From: Streptomyces wedmorensis | Lineage (GTDB): Bacteria; Actinomycetota; Actinomycetes; Streptomycetales; Streptomycetaceae | Direction: 5' to 3' | Length of the DNA stretch: 64,000 nucleotides | Assembly (NCBI RefSeq): GCF_000716445.1 | Contig: NZ_JNWK01000012.1 | Location: 1-64,000, forward strand | In this document: positions 43,875 to 51,961 of the stretch, piece by piece | Layout: the number at the start of each line of letters is the position of its first letter | Numbering within the stretch: position 1 is the first letter of the stretch | The notes under the pieces: generated by a model | The model's input: the letters and a program-made list of their open reading frames with translations, nothing else | What the model was told of the DNA's origin: nothing | Databases searched by the model: none | Position numbers and translations under genes: made by a program

Positions 43875-44407
43875 CGCACGGCGGCTTCGACTTCCTCGAC
43901 GGGGCCTGGACCGTCCGCAACCGGCGCCTCGCCGACTTCCTCGACCCGGACAGCGGCTGGGAGGAGTTCGAAGGGCACACGACGGGCCGGCTGTTCTGGG
44001 ACGGGCGCGCCCACGTCGACGAGATCGTCTTCCCGTCGAAGGGGTTCAGCGGGCTGACGCTGCGTCTGTACGAGCCGGACACCGGCGAGTGGACGCTGAA
44101 CTGGTCCGACAACCGTACGGGAACGCTCTTCCCACCGGTCAGGGGCCGCTTCACCGAGGACGGGACGGGCGTCTTCGAGGGGACGGACAGCTACGCGGGA
44201 CGTCCGGTCCGGGTGCGGTTCCGCTGGTCCGGGATCGGTCCGGACACGGCCCGCTGGGAGCAGGCGTTCGCGCCGGACGAGCCCGGAGACGGGGCGCAGT
44301 GGGTGACGAACTGGGTGATGGAGTTCGACCGCGCCGACGGTGAGGGCTCGCCCCGCCCACACGCGAGGGCTCGGCCCGACGACGCGTGGGGGCTCAGCCG
44401 CGCCTGA
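43871..44407 (+). CDS. Hypothetical protein (DUF1579-like lipocalin shape)
   Basis: 178 aa. The pattern FDFLDGAWTVRNRRLADFL, HVDEIVFPSKGFSGLTLRL and WTLNWSDNRTGTLFPPVRG is a beta-barrel-like sequence resembling DUF1579-type proteins of unknown function. Its start overlaps the preceding gene by four bases. The last 20 residues are Arg/Pro-rich and overlap the convergent methyltransferase gene by 14 bases. Confidence 0.7.
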   Translation: MTHGGFDFLDGAWTVRNRRLADFLDPDSGWEEFEGHTTGRLFWDGRAHVDEIVFPSKGFSGLTLRLYEPDTGEWTLNWSDNRTGTLFPPVRGRFTEDGTGVFEGTDSYAGRPVRVRFRWSGIGPDTARWEQAFAPDEPGDGAQWVTNWVMEFDRADGEGSPRPHARARPDDAWGLSRA

Positions 44408-45140
44408 CGAAGGACGCCAGTCGGTAGCGGGGGTCGGGGCGGGGGTGGTCCTGGTCGGGGAGGGCGGTGAGGGCGGCGGCGAGGGTCTCGGTGGTCGCCG
44501 CGTCGCCGTCGAACCAGGAGGCGAAGTAGCCGGCGCGTAGCTTGCTCGCGGTGGCGCGCGGGGTAGCGCCCTGTCCGTGGCCGGTGAAACGGGTGCCGGC
44601 CGCGGGGTCGAGGCCGTGGGCCGCGGCGTGGCCGGTGATCAGGTCGGCGCGGTCGGAGGCGGGTGCGGCCGAGCGGAGGGGGCGGAGGACGTCGTCGATG
44701 TCGCTGCCGACGTCGTGGGCGGCGTCCTTGTCGACGGTGGCGACGAGGACGCCGCCGGGCCGGAGCACCCGGGCCGCCTCGGCGACGATGTCCGGCGCGA
44801 AGGGGACGAGGTGCAGCAGCCAGACGGCGGAGACCGCGTCCACGCAGGCGTCGGCCAGCGGGAGCCGCCGGGCGTCGGCGCGCACGGTCCGGCCGGGGAC
44901 GCGTCCGGCGGCCGCCCGCAGCATCGCGTGGGCGGCGTCTGCCCCGTACACGCTCAGGCCCGGCCTGGCGAGCCGTTCGGTGACGAGGCCGGTGCCGCAG
45001 GCCAGGTCGAGCAGGGTGCGGGCGCCGGGCGGCACCAGGGACAGGACGGCCCGGGCCGCCGCCTCGGCCCGGGGCACTCCGCCCCGGGTCCGGTCGTAGT
45101 GCGCTGCCTCTGCCTCGTAGTCGAGCACGGTCTCACCCAT
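44394..45140 (-). CDS. Class I SAM-dependent methyltransferase
   Basis: 248 aa. Motif I is TLLDLACGTGLVTERLA, followed by VYGADAAHAMLRAA, VRADARRLPLADACVDAV and RVLRPGGVLVATV. This is the Methyltransf_11/UbiE-like fold. The substrate is unknown. It overlaps the convergent gene by 14 bases at its 3' end. Confidence 0.83.
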   Translation of the reverse strand: MGETVLDYEAEAAHYDRTRGGVPRAEAAARAVLSLVPPGARTLLDLACGTGLVTERLARPGLSVYGADAAHAMLRAAAGRVPGRTVRADARRLPLADACVDAVSAVWLLHLVPFAPDIVAEAARVLRPGGVLVATVDKDAAHDVGSDIDDVLRPLRSAAPASDRADLITGHAAAHGLDPAAGTRFTGHGQGATPRATASKLRAGYFASWFDGDAATTETLAAALTALPDQDHPRPDPRYRLASFVRRG

Positions 45141-45174
45141 GCGGATGATCCTATGAGAGGCCGTGTCGCCGGGG

Positions 45175-45480
45175 TCAGTGCGCGCCGTGGCCCGGGGCGA
45201 TCCCCTCGACGCGCTCGGCGAGTTCGAAGTCCTTCTCGGTGACGGTGCCGCCGGCGGAGTGGGTGTTCACGGCGAGGGCGACCGTGTTGTAGCCGAGCGT
45301 GAGGTCGGAGTGGTGGTCCAGCTCCTGCTGGATCTGGGCCACGTGCACGACGAGCGCCGTCGCCGCGAAGTGGTCGCCGAGCCGGTAGGTCCGGGTCAGC
45401 CGGTCCTCCTCGACGGACCAGCCGGGGAGCTCCCGCAGTCGGTCCTCGATCTCCTTCTGCGACAACGGCTGTGTGGCCAC
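45175..45480 (-). CDS. 4a-hydroxytetrahydrobiopterin dehydratase (pterin carbinolamine dehydratase)
   Basis: 101 aa, the usual size. The active-site region is QQELDHHSDLTLGYNTVALA followed by VNTHSAGGTVTEKD, giving the H-H-x-(D/E) and T-H residues of PCD/DCoH enzymes. It dehydrates the pterin product of aromatic amino acid hydroxylases. No hydroxylase gene is adjacent. The GTG at 45480 follows GGAGGG by about ten bases. Confidence 0.92.
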   Translation of the reverse strand: MATQPLSQKEIEDRLRELPGWSVEEDRLTRTYRLGDHFAATALVVHVAQIQQELDHHSDLTLGYNTVALAVNTHSAGGTVTEKDFELAERVEGIAPGHGAH

Positions 45481-45572
45481 GGTGGTGTTCCCTCCGGTCG
45501 AGCGGTGCGATGACGGGTGACGGGCCCCCGGGAGAAAGCTACCCGGGTCCCCCTCTGGGATACCGTCTGACC

Positions 45573-46379
45573 ATGACAACTGTCGTGAGCGACACGGGGG
45601 TAGGGCCGCTGCTGCGCGGGTGGCGTGAGCAGCGGCGGCTCAGCCAGCTGGAGCTGGCGTTGCGCGCCGACTCGTCGGCGCGGCACATCTCGTTCGTGGA
45701 GACGGGCCGCTCCCGCCCGAGCGAGGAGATGGTCCTGAAGCTCGCCGAGCACCTGGAGGTGCCGGTGCGGGAGCGGAACGCGCTGCTGCTCGCCGCCGGA
45801 TACGCCCCCCGCTACACGGAGTCGCCGCTCGACGCCCCGCGCCTGGAGGCGCTGCGGGAGGGCATCGAACGGCTGTTGCAGGGGTACGACCCGTATCCGG
45901 CGCTCGTGGTGGACGGCTCGTACACGGTGGTGGCGGCCAACCAGGGCATCGGACTGCTCCTCGACGGGCTGCCGGAGCACCTGTTGACCCCTCCGCTGAA
46001 CGCGATGCGCATCACCCTGCACCCGGAGGGCCTCGCGCCGCGGATCCTGAACCTGCGGGAGTGGCGCGGCCACCTGCTCGCCCAGATGGAGCGTCAGATC
46101 GCGCTCGCGCGCTCGGAGTCGCTGCGCGCGCTGTACGAGGAGGTGGCGGCGTATCCGCTGCCGCCGGGCGCGGAGGCCGACGACTCCCCGGCGGAGGAGC
46201 CGTATCCGTACTTCGCGCTGCCGCTGCGGATCGCGCACGACGGGCGGGTGCTGTCCTTCGTGTCGTCGATCTCGACGTTCAACACCCCGCTGGACGTGAC
46301 GGTCGCCGAGCTGGCCATCGAGACGCTCCTCCCGGCCGACGCGGCGACGGTCGCGTACCTCAGGTCGCTCAGCGGGTAG
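45573..46379 (+). CDS. XRE-family regulator with MmyB-like ligand domain
   Basis: 268 aa. The HTH is LLRGWREQRRLSQLELALRA, then DSSARHISFVETGRSRPSEE. The C-terminal part has LVVDGSYTVVAANQGIGLLL and an FNTPLDVTVAELAIETLLPA end, the MmyB-like PAS-related domain of actinomycete regulators. Its 3' end overlaps the convergent membrane-protein gene by 11 bases, a pairing that suggests a functional link. Confidence 0.85.
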   Translation: MTTVVSDTGVGPLLRGWREQRRLSQLELALRADSSARHISFVETGRSRPSEEMVLKLAEHLEVPVRERNALLLAAGYAPRYTESPLDAPRLEALREGIERLLQGYDPYPALVVDGSYTVVAANQGIGLLLDGLPEHLLTPPLNAMRITLHPEGLAPRILNLREWRGHLLAQMERQIALARSESLRALYEEVAAYPLPPGAEADDSPAEEPYPYFALPLRIAHDGRVLSFVSSISTFNTPLDVTVAELAIETLLPADAATVAYLRSLSG

Positions 46380-46785
46380 CGGCCCGCAGCGCCGCCCACT
46401 GGAGGCCGGCGAACCCGGCGACGGTGGCCGCCTGCATCGGCGTCCAGACCAGACCCGCGGCGGTCGGCTCCAGCCAGGCGACCAGCGCCACCACGCTCAG
46501 CAGCGCCCACAGCGCGTTGGCGTCCACCACGAGCTTCACGGCCGCCACCGGCGGCTGCGGGCGGCTCGCCAGCCACGCCACCCCGGCCGCGAACACAGTC
46601 AGGAACACGCCGAGTCCGAGCAGCAGCCCCGCGTCGACCCCGAGGAGCTCTCCGAGCGGTCCGGACGCGGTCAGGTACGCGATCCCGTTCGCCCCCGTCA
46701 CGACGGCGTCGAGGGCGAGGAACCGGCGCACCGCCTCCTGGGGGCGCGTGGTGCGGGCGAGACCGGCGAGCAGGGCCTGGGACAT
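46369..46785 (-). CDS. Four-helix membrane protein of unknown function
   Basis: 138 aa with four hydrophobic segments: FLALDAVVTGANGIAYLTA, GLLLGLGVFLTVFAAGVAWL, ALWALLSVVALVAWL and MQAATVAGFAGLQWAAL. No charged catalytic residues stand out. GGAGGG precedes the ATG. It is convergent with the XRE gene and is the last gene with clear chromosomal character before the integrated element. Confidence 0.75.
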   Translation of the reverse strand: MSQALLAGLARTTRPQEAVRRFLALDAVVTGANGIAYLTASGPLGELLGVDAGLLLGLGVFLTVFAAGVAWLASRPQPPVAAVKLVVDANALWALLSVVALVAWLEPTAAGLVWTPMQAATVAGFAGLQWAALRAATR

Positions 46786-47391
46786 GGCGGATCACCCTCC
46801 ATGGGGGACGTTCGAACCGATGGTGTTCCCGGAGCCCGGACGGAGTGCGCCGCCCGGGTTCCGGTGTCTCCGAGCATGCCGTCCGCCGCGGAGGGGGTCG
46901 ATTACCCGTGAGGTAATGCGGGCCGTCTTGCGGCCTCGCTCAACCCACCCGCTCCCCCATGTACAGGGAGCCACAACGTTCGCCGAAGTCCGCCTACGTC
47001 CGCCGAGTGTCGCCGCCTGTGGCTCCCCGTGTGGCTCCCCCTGTTGGCAGGGGCCGGCGGGTACGGGATCGCCAGCCTGCCGGCTCGGGAGCAGGGGCAA
47101 CACGTTGACGGCTGTCCGCTGCTTCTTGTTGCGGAGGAAGTGACGGGGTGCCCCGCTTCCCTCTCCCGATCCCTGTCGTCACAGGTGGAAGCGTCACACA
47201 AGTGGTGGTTCTCGGTGGCCGATGGTGTCCCTTGGCCGTCTTCGGACGGCCCAGGGACGGCCCCACTCACTGTCGACACGACCGCAGAGGTGGAAAGTGG
47301 CCTGGCTCTCGCAACGCCGCAGGGATCTACTGCCCCATTGATTACGGCTGTTCAGCGGCCCCCTGGGGACAGCCACCACTATGATCGCACC
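46786..47391. other. 606-base junction region between chromosome and element, no gene supported
   Basis: The first 130 bases hold the promoter of the leftward membrane-protein gene. From about 46960 to 47040 TGTGGCTCCC repeats occur. From about 47100 the base composition drops towards that of the HEPN gene. The frames here lack codon bias or ribosome sites. A tRNA-type attachment core was looked for and not found. Confidence 0.4.
46966..47039. repeat. Three TGTGGCTCCC repeats, possible integrase arm sites
   Basis: GGGAGCCACA at 46966-46975 is the inverse of TGTGGCTCCC at 47018-47027 and 47030-47039. The last two are in tandem with a 12-base period. Short repeats of this kind flank attachment cores of tyrosine integrases. 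The location at the base-composition boundary fits, but the core itself is not visible. Confidence 0.4.
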
Positions 47392-48954
47392 ATGGAGACT
47401 GCCAGGGAGTTCTTCGGCGATCGATTCATCAGCTACTGCATTAATGCGCCAGCAGAAGAGATGCCGTCACTAAACCTCTCACGGAACCAGCAAGAAGTCA
47501 TCGAAACCCTGGAATATACCTGCCGGGCTGCCCAGTCCAGCAGCGATGATTACCAGGCCTTCATGGCCAGGATGCACGTGATGCAGTACGACGAGTCTTC
47601 ACAATCATCCATCGCTAATGCCCTCCGCAAGTTTTGCGGAGGGAGAATCGAAACAAAGGAAAGCTCCGACCCTATCGAAGCAGCATTGTTTACGATCGCC
47701 AGCGACGCCTACCCTGCCACTCTTTTCACAACCCTCCCCCTGGGCGACCCTGGAGGGATGTCGTCAGCGATGACGGGAGGTATCGCATTTCGTGGCACTC
47801 AATCGACAAAAGACCTGAGTAGATTGATCCTAGAGGATTCCGACCTCAAGAAGCTGTTCCCGCACGCACCCGATCCGAAAACCTATGATGGGGTCGGCAT
47901 TGAAATCTCGTCAATGATCTACTGGTCGACGGGGTCGGGCTCGACCCTTCAACTAGCAACTCTCGCCGGGGCGCTCTTGCGCGCTGCACTCAAGAAGTCA
48001 ACAAATGATTGCACACCTACAGGATTCTTCGATCTAGTTCGACAGTCACTTCAGGACGCCCGCAAACTAGCCCGTACGCGAAAGGCAAACACCAAAGCAC
48101 TGGTCGGATTGAGCAATGTAGTTATCCCAGAGGGCTCCGAAGTCAGCCTTCACAGCGGCACGATTCGCCCATTCACTCCGAGCGACCATCAATCTTTCAT
48201 TGATGCCGCCGGAATCCAGTCTGTCCTGGAAATTCCTTACCAGATCGAGATTCTGGATATTTTTCCTGCCACGGACCCCGACTCCCATTGGGAGCAATTC
48301 CGAAGTCGCCTCATCAAGTCCAACACGGAACTGCGCCGCATGATCGACCTTGAGCGGCTTGCAATCCTATTCGCGCGCGAAGGCTCACCCCAGGCACCCA
48401 TTGGTGTCGCAACGACCGTTGTAAATCCCATCGAAGCCGGTAACTCGGTGAGCTTCTCAATCCATCACTCGATCTCAAGCCACCACCCACCCATCGAAAT
48501 AGACGCAGAAACGGCAGTCAGAGCTGCAGAGTGGTCCACAAAGGTCAGCAAGAATCCTGCAAACTTGGACATGGGGATGAGGCGTATCCTGTCGGCTGCG
48601 TCTGAAAGGTTCGACCCTATGGACTCCTTCGTAGATGCGGTCATCTGCTGGGAGAATCTATTTGGCACAAACCAAGGAGAGGTGGGCTTCCGAATCGCAG
48701 GGTCGATCGCCCACGTGTTGGAGCCCCACGACTCGTCAGCACGCAGAGAACTATTCAACGAAGTCAAAAAGATGTACTCCGTTCGCAGTAACTTGGTCCA
48801 TGGAACCAAGGAGCCTGACTTCTTCGAGTCCTCGAATCATAAAGACAGGTCGATCGAGATCGCCACCTCCGCATTCAAGGCTCTGTGCGACAGGCAAGAC
48901 CTGCTCGCGCTAAAGTCCACGGATCGCGGAAACCTGCTGCTCATCGGGATCTAG
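47392..48954 (+). CDS. HEPN-domain (Apea-like) protein, probable defence or stress cargo
   Basis: 520 aa, clearly lower in G+C than its surroundings, so probably acquired. The last 120 residues form an Apea-like HEPN domain: SFVDAVICWENLFG, FRIAGSIAHVLEP, then ELFNEVKKMYSVRSNLVHG. R465-S-N-L-V-H470 is the R-x4-6-H motif that forms the RNase site in active HEPN proteins. The first 400 residues were not recognised. HEPN nucleases occur in abortive-infection and toxin systems. No separate antitoxin gene is adjacent. The ATG at 47392 was chosen by codon use; its ribosome site is weak. Confidence 0.7.
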   Translation: METAREFFGDRFISYCINAPAEEMPSLNLSRNQQEVIETLEYTCRAAQSSSDDYQAFMARMHVMQYDESSQSSIANALRKFCGGRIETKESSDPIEAALFTIASDAYPATLFTTLPLGDPGGMSSAMTGGIAFRGTQSTKDLSRLILEDSDLKKLFPHAPDPKTYDGVGIEISSMIYWSTGSGSTLQLATLAGALLRAALKKSTNDCTPTGFFDLVRQSLQDARKLARTRKANTKALVGLSNVVIPEGSEVSLHSGTIRPFTPSDHQSFIDAAGIQSVLEIPYQIEILDIFPATDPDSHWEQFRSRLIKSNTELRRMIDLERLAILFAREGSPQAPIGVATTVVNPIEAGNSVSFSIHHSISSHHPPIEIDAETAVRAAEWSTKVSKNPANLDMGMRRILSAASERFDPMDSFVDAVICWENLFGTNQGEVGFRIAGSIAHVLEPHDSSARRELFNEVKKMYSVRSNLVHGTKEPDFFESSNHKDRSIEIATSAFKALCDRQDLLALKSTDRGNLLLIGI

Positions 48955-48993
48955 AATTTATCGCCAAATCAACGAGTCAGGAGCACGCCACTA

Positions 48994-49770
48994 ATGGGAC
49001 CCAAGACACAGAGGGTCTACGAGCAGATCCGGTCATGGATTGAAGCGGGACAGTACGGCCCGGGCGACAAGTTGCCCTCAGAGCGCACGCTAAGTGCAGA
49101 GCTGGAGATTGGCCGTACTGCCCTCCGGCAGGTCTTGAATCGACTCGCGAACGAGCGCTTCATCAAGGCCTACGACCGCAGTTCCTACCGTGTTCTTGGC
49201 GGCGAAAGTATTCCTATGCCGGCAGAGATGGAACCGTGGAAGATCTATGGCTCCCGCCACGTCTATGAAAACCCTTGGGTGACGTTGGACCTGGTCGACG
49301 TCGAACCGCCCGGCGTTGACCGCTTCGAGCACCACGTCGTTCGGCTCTTCCGCGTAGCCATCACTGCTGTGATCGACGACCAAGACCGTGTGCTCATGCT
49401 GTGGCGCTACCGCTTCGTGCCGGAGCAGTGGGGCTGGGAGCTGCCGGGCGGAATCGTGGACGCGGGCGAAGATGCTGCGACCACGGCGGCCCGCGAGACC
49501 GAGGAAGAGACTGGGTGGCGCCCCAGCGCCGTCGAACACGTCGTCAGCTACCAGCCGATGATCGGCATGGTTGACTCGCCGCACGAGATCTTTGTGGCCC
49601 GTGGAGCCGAGAAGATCGGCGAGCCGACAGACGCCGAGGAGGCGGGCGAGATTGCTTGGATCCCCCTCGACCAGATCCCCCGGCTTATGTCTGAGGGTAA
49701 GCTCATGGGCTCGGGCACACTCGTGGCCCTGCTCCACATCCTGGCGTCCCGCACTAGAGGCGACCGGTAA
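48994..49770 (+). CDS. GntR repressor fused to Nudix hydrolase (KorSA/Pif-like)
   Basis: 258 aa. Residues 5-70 are a GntR winged helix (VYEQIRSWIEAGQYGPGDKL, then PSERTLSAELEIGRTALRQV). After a linker, residues 115-255 are a Nudix domain with the full box GGIVDAGEDAATTAARETEE followed by ETGW at about 150-173. In pSAM2 the repressor KorSA (GntR) and the Nudix protein Pif, which blocks entry of further copies, are separate neighbouring genes; here both functions appear in one chain. It should repress the promoter at 51016-51063. It overlaps the convergent XRE gene by 17 bases. Confidence 0.82.
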   Translation: MGPKTQRVYEQIRSWIEAGQYGPGDKLPSERTLSAELEIGRTALRQVLNRLANERFIKAYDRSSYRVLGGESIPMPAEMEPWKIYGSRHVYENPWVTLDLVDVEPPGVDRFEHHVVRLFRVAITAVIDDQDRVLMLWRYRFVPEQWGWELPGGIVDAGEDAATTAARETEEETGWRPSAVEHVVSYQPMIGMVDSPHEIFVARGAEKIGEPTDAEEAGEIAWIPLDQIPRLMSEGKLMGSGTLVALLHILASRTRGDR

Positions 49771-50887
49771 GCATCTCCACGCGACGGCGAAACCGCACGG
49801 ATCCCGTGCGGTTCGCCAGCAGCCTGGCCTGCTGAAGATGGGACCGCGCGTCCTCCAGTTCCCCCCGGGCGAGGTGCGCCTGAGTGAGGTCGCAATGAAG
49901 GCCGGAGTTCGCGCGCACGAAGGACGCGTCAGCGCTGGCGAGTGACGCGTACAGCTCTTCCATGGCTGAGGCGTCTCCGAGCTTGGCGAGGACGTTCCCA
50001 CGCCACCGCGCCAAGTGTCCGGTGTTGAGGAAGATACTCAGCATGTCGGCGTCGCGCGTCTCGCCGTCGTCCGGAAGGAGCGCGGTAGCGCGCTCAAGGG
50101 CCGACCGCGCCGGCGACTCCATGTCGGGACCGGCCGCGGCGCAAAGCTCCGCCTCGGCAGCCGCGAGCCATGCCCGTAGTCGCGGCGACTGCCGTTCAGG
50201 CTGGGTGCGCTGCGCGTCCCGCACCAGTTCGACCGCGAGCTGCGGTCGGCCGGCGTCCGCGAGTACGTACGCCTGCTCCCCCATGGCGTGCGCCAGATAC
50301 AGCGGCGACTCGGCGTCCTGAGCGGCTTTCTTGGCCAGCTCGTACCGTCGCCATGCCCTGTCCACCGCACCGGCGTCCAGCGCCTGCCAGGCAGCGAGGG
50401 TCGACGCTCCGGCGAGGGCCGTCGCGATGGGCCGGCGTGCACCTGGAAGCACAGCGAAAGTCAGTGCGTCTTCCATCGCGGCCAGGTGGCCGTTCATCTG
50501 GTCGACCAAGCCCGTCGCGCCCATCTGCCGGTCCATGGTGCGAAGCAGCTCAGTCTGGGCCAGGAACGACGGAACCACGGACTCACTCAGGCTGCTCGCG
50601 GCATCGATCCGACTCAGCAGGTCCGCGTACCCATCCGCCTGTGGCTCCTGAGACTCGGCCGCGCCCCGCAGTTCGGCGTCCGTGACGCCGAGGAGCGGCC
50701 GGAGGATCGTCGCGTACCGGTCCGTGATGCTCCGGCGCCCGTTCTCCCACTCCGAGATGTAGGTCTTGAGGCTCGCTGCCGACGCAATGTCGAGCAGTCG
50801 CTGTTCCGCGAACCGCCGCATCTCGTAGACCAATCGGTCCTGCGACCAACCTCGCGCGTTCCTGACGGACCTTAACCCCATAGCCAC
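49754..50887 (-). CDS. XRE-family regulator with long helical (TPR-like) domain
   Basis: 377 aa. The HTH is RSVRNARGWSQDRLVYEMRR, with a later SLKTYISEWENGRRSITDRY. The following 300 residues are helical repeats (AWRRYELAKKAAQDAESPLY, EDARSHLQQARLLANRTGSV) like TPR modules in Rap/NprR- or Streptomyces-type regulators. The GTG at 50887 and an ATG at 50881 are both possible; AGGAGG lies four and ten bases upstream, so the ATG has the better spacing. Two GGTTAAC boxes in its promoter suggest autoregulation. It may control element transfer. Confidence 0.8.
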   Translation of the reverse strand: MAMGLRSVRNARGWSQDRLVYEMRRFAEQRLLDIASAASLKTYISEWENGRRSITDRYATILRPLLGVTDAELRGAAESQEPQADGYADLLSRIDAASSLSESVVPSFLAQTELLRTMDRQMGATGLVDQMNGHLAAMEDALTFAVLPGARRPIATALAGASTLAAWQALDAGAVDRAWRRYELAKKAAQDAESPLYLAHAMGEQAYVLADAGRPQLAVELVRDAQRTQPERQSPRLRAWLAAAEAELCAAAGPDMESPARSALERATALLPDDGETRDADMLSIFLNTGHLARWRGNVLAKLGDASAMEELYASLASADASFVRANSGLHCDLTQAHLARGELEDARSHLQQARLLANRTGSVRFRRRVEMLTGRL

Positions 50888-50918
50888 GCCGCCTCCTGCA
50901 AAGCCCCAGGTGAGAGCC

Positions 50919-50940
50919 GGTTAACACCCCTGAGGTTAAC
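50919..50940 (-). promoter_or_regulatory. Repeated GGTTAAC boxes upstream of the element XRE gene
   Basis: GGTTAAC occurs at 50919-50925 and 50934-50940, spaced 15 bases apart. The second is part of the palindrome GGTTAACC. They sit 30-50 bases before the XRE start and are good candidates for its operator. The 15-base spacing would put the two sites on nearly opposite helix faces. Confidence 0.5.
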
Positions 50941-51015
50941 CCCAGTTGGCTACCGAGACACCCGACTTCGGCCGTTCTCTAGAAGAGCACACCGACACGC
51001 AATCCACATTGGGGG

Positions 51016-51063
51016 TTGCATCTGGTGCGCACCAGATGCCAATCTATTGGTGCGCACCAGATA
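51016..51063 (+). promoter_or_regulatory. Repressed promoter with two KorSA-like operators
   Basis: ATCTGGTGCGCACCAGAT is a perfect 18-base palindrome (51020-51037). TGGTGCGCACCAGAT recurs at 51049-51063. Between and around them TTGCAT (51016-51021) and AATCTAT (51041-51047) can serve as -35 and -10 boxes with a spacer of about 18-19 bases. One operator therefore lies inside the promoter and the other just downstream. The GntR-Nudix protein is the expected binder, and the transfer operon begins to the right. Confidence 0.65.
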
Positions 51064-51085
51064 GTCCCGAAAGGGTCTGGCTGGT

Positions 51086-51331
51086 GTGTTCGACAAGGAG
51101 CCCCTGAGAGACGGGGCTGAGGGCCCCGGATCCCTGGTCAACCGGAGGGCGAGACCGAAAGGTCGCCGTCTCGCATGCCTGAACCGGGAGCTCGTGTTCC
51201 CGAAGGCGAGACACCTGCACCACCCGCACCCGTCCGACCGAAATCGGGAGGCTGATGTGTACCGACGAAGACTCTGGGCGCGCCGCCAGTGCTGGACCGG
51301 CACGGCGGCGGCGCCCACCGCGTCCCCCTGA
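51086..51331 (+). CDS. Possible small gene in the leader of the transfer operon
   Basis: 81 aa from a GTG, eight bases after AAAGGG, starting 23 bases after the second operator. G/C at third positions is about 80 percent, below real neighbours, and several rare AGA codons occur. The product is Arg/His-rich with no recognised domain. The stretch from here to 51505 may instead be an untranslated leader; other overlapping frames (for example from 51255) are no better supported. Confidence 0.3.
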   Translation: MFDKEPLRDGAEGPGSLVNRRARPKGRRLACLNRELVFPKARHLHHPHPSDRNREADVYRRRLWARRQCWTGTAAAPTASP

Positions 51332-51432
51332 TCCGCCGCCGTCTCGGCGCACAGGACTATCCGGTGATTCGCGGATGTCAGGTCACCTGCGCAGCGGTTG
51401 CTGCGGCCGGTTGCCTCCCCTGCCCGTCCGGC

Positions 51433-51456
51433 CCCGTACGCGGGGTTCCGTACGGG
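51433..51456. terminator. Hairpin before the first clear transfer-operon gene
   Basis: CCCGTACG and CGTACGGG form perfect 8-base arms around CGGGGTTC. It lies about 50 bases before the ATG at 51506. It could be a terminator or an attenuator-like element in the long leader. Confidence 0.35.
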
Positions 51457-51505
51457 CAGGGCAGAGGGGAGCCGGAACGCTCCACACGATCTTCGAAGGA
51501 GAGTC

Positions 51506-51961
51506 ATGGAAACCATCGCCAGCGTCATCGCCGTTCTCGGCACCCTGCTCGGCGCGGTCGTCGCCGGGTTGCTCCAGCAGCGTCTGACCCGTCGGGAGCG
51601 CACCGAGGTGCAGGCCGGCGAGTTACGCCGTGAGCGGCTCGCCGCGATCACGAGCCTGGTCGCGGCACTGTCCGAGCACCGCCGGGCGATGTGGGTCCGC
51701 GAGGACCTGCGACTGTCCGGCGCCGCGTCGGCTGCCTACGAGCAGGCGCGTGCCGAGAGTCACGCCACGCGGGCCGCGATCACCGCCCCGCTCACCGCCG
51801 TGCAGATCCTCGCCCCTTCGCTGGCCGAGTCCGCGTCGACCGCCGCCCGCGCCGCCTACGCCCTGCGGAACGCGGCGGACGCCGAGACCCTCAACACCCG
51901 CCGCGCCGCGGCGATCGAAGCGGCCGATCGGCTCGTTCATGCGGCCGGTGCCGCGCTGTAA
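51506..51961 (+). CDS. Small membrane-anchored coiled-coil protein of the element
   Basis: 151 aa. An N-terminal membrane helix (IASVIAVLGTLLGAVVAGLL) is followed by a charged region (QQRLTRRERTEVQAGELRRE) and a long Ala-rich helical tail that may form a coiled coil. It ends near a tRNA-like sequence and a terminator. The ATG follows GAAGGAGAG. No known domain was recognised; a role at the membrane during transfer is a guess. Confidence 0.7.
   Translation: METIASVIAVLGTLLGAVVAGLLQQRLTRRERTEVQAGELRRERLAAITSLVAALSEHRRAMWVREDLRLSGAASAAYEQARAESHATRAAITAPLTAVQILAPSLAESASTAARAAYALRNAADAETLNTRRAAAIEAADRLVHAAGAAL

Noticed and set aside
46786..47391. A tRNA gene or tRNA 3' end serving as attL.
   Set aside because: No T arm or acceptor pattern was found by reading both strands.
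47029..47391. N-terminal extension of the HEPN gene to 47029.
   Set aside because: The added 121 residues have no coding bias and include the TGTGGCTCCC repeats; the ATG at 47392 marks the change to clear coding sequence.
51255..51587. A small gene starting at ATG 51255 after GGGAGGC.
   Set aside because: Codon bias is poor, the product is Arg/Pro-rich without a domain, and it runs through the start of the better supported gene at 51506.
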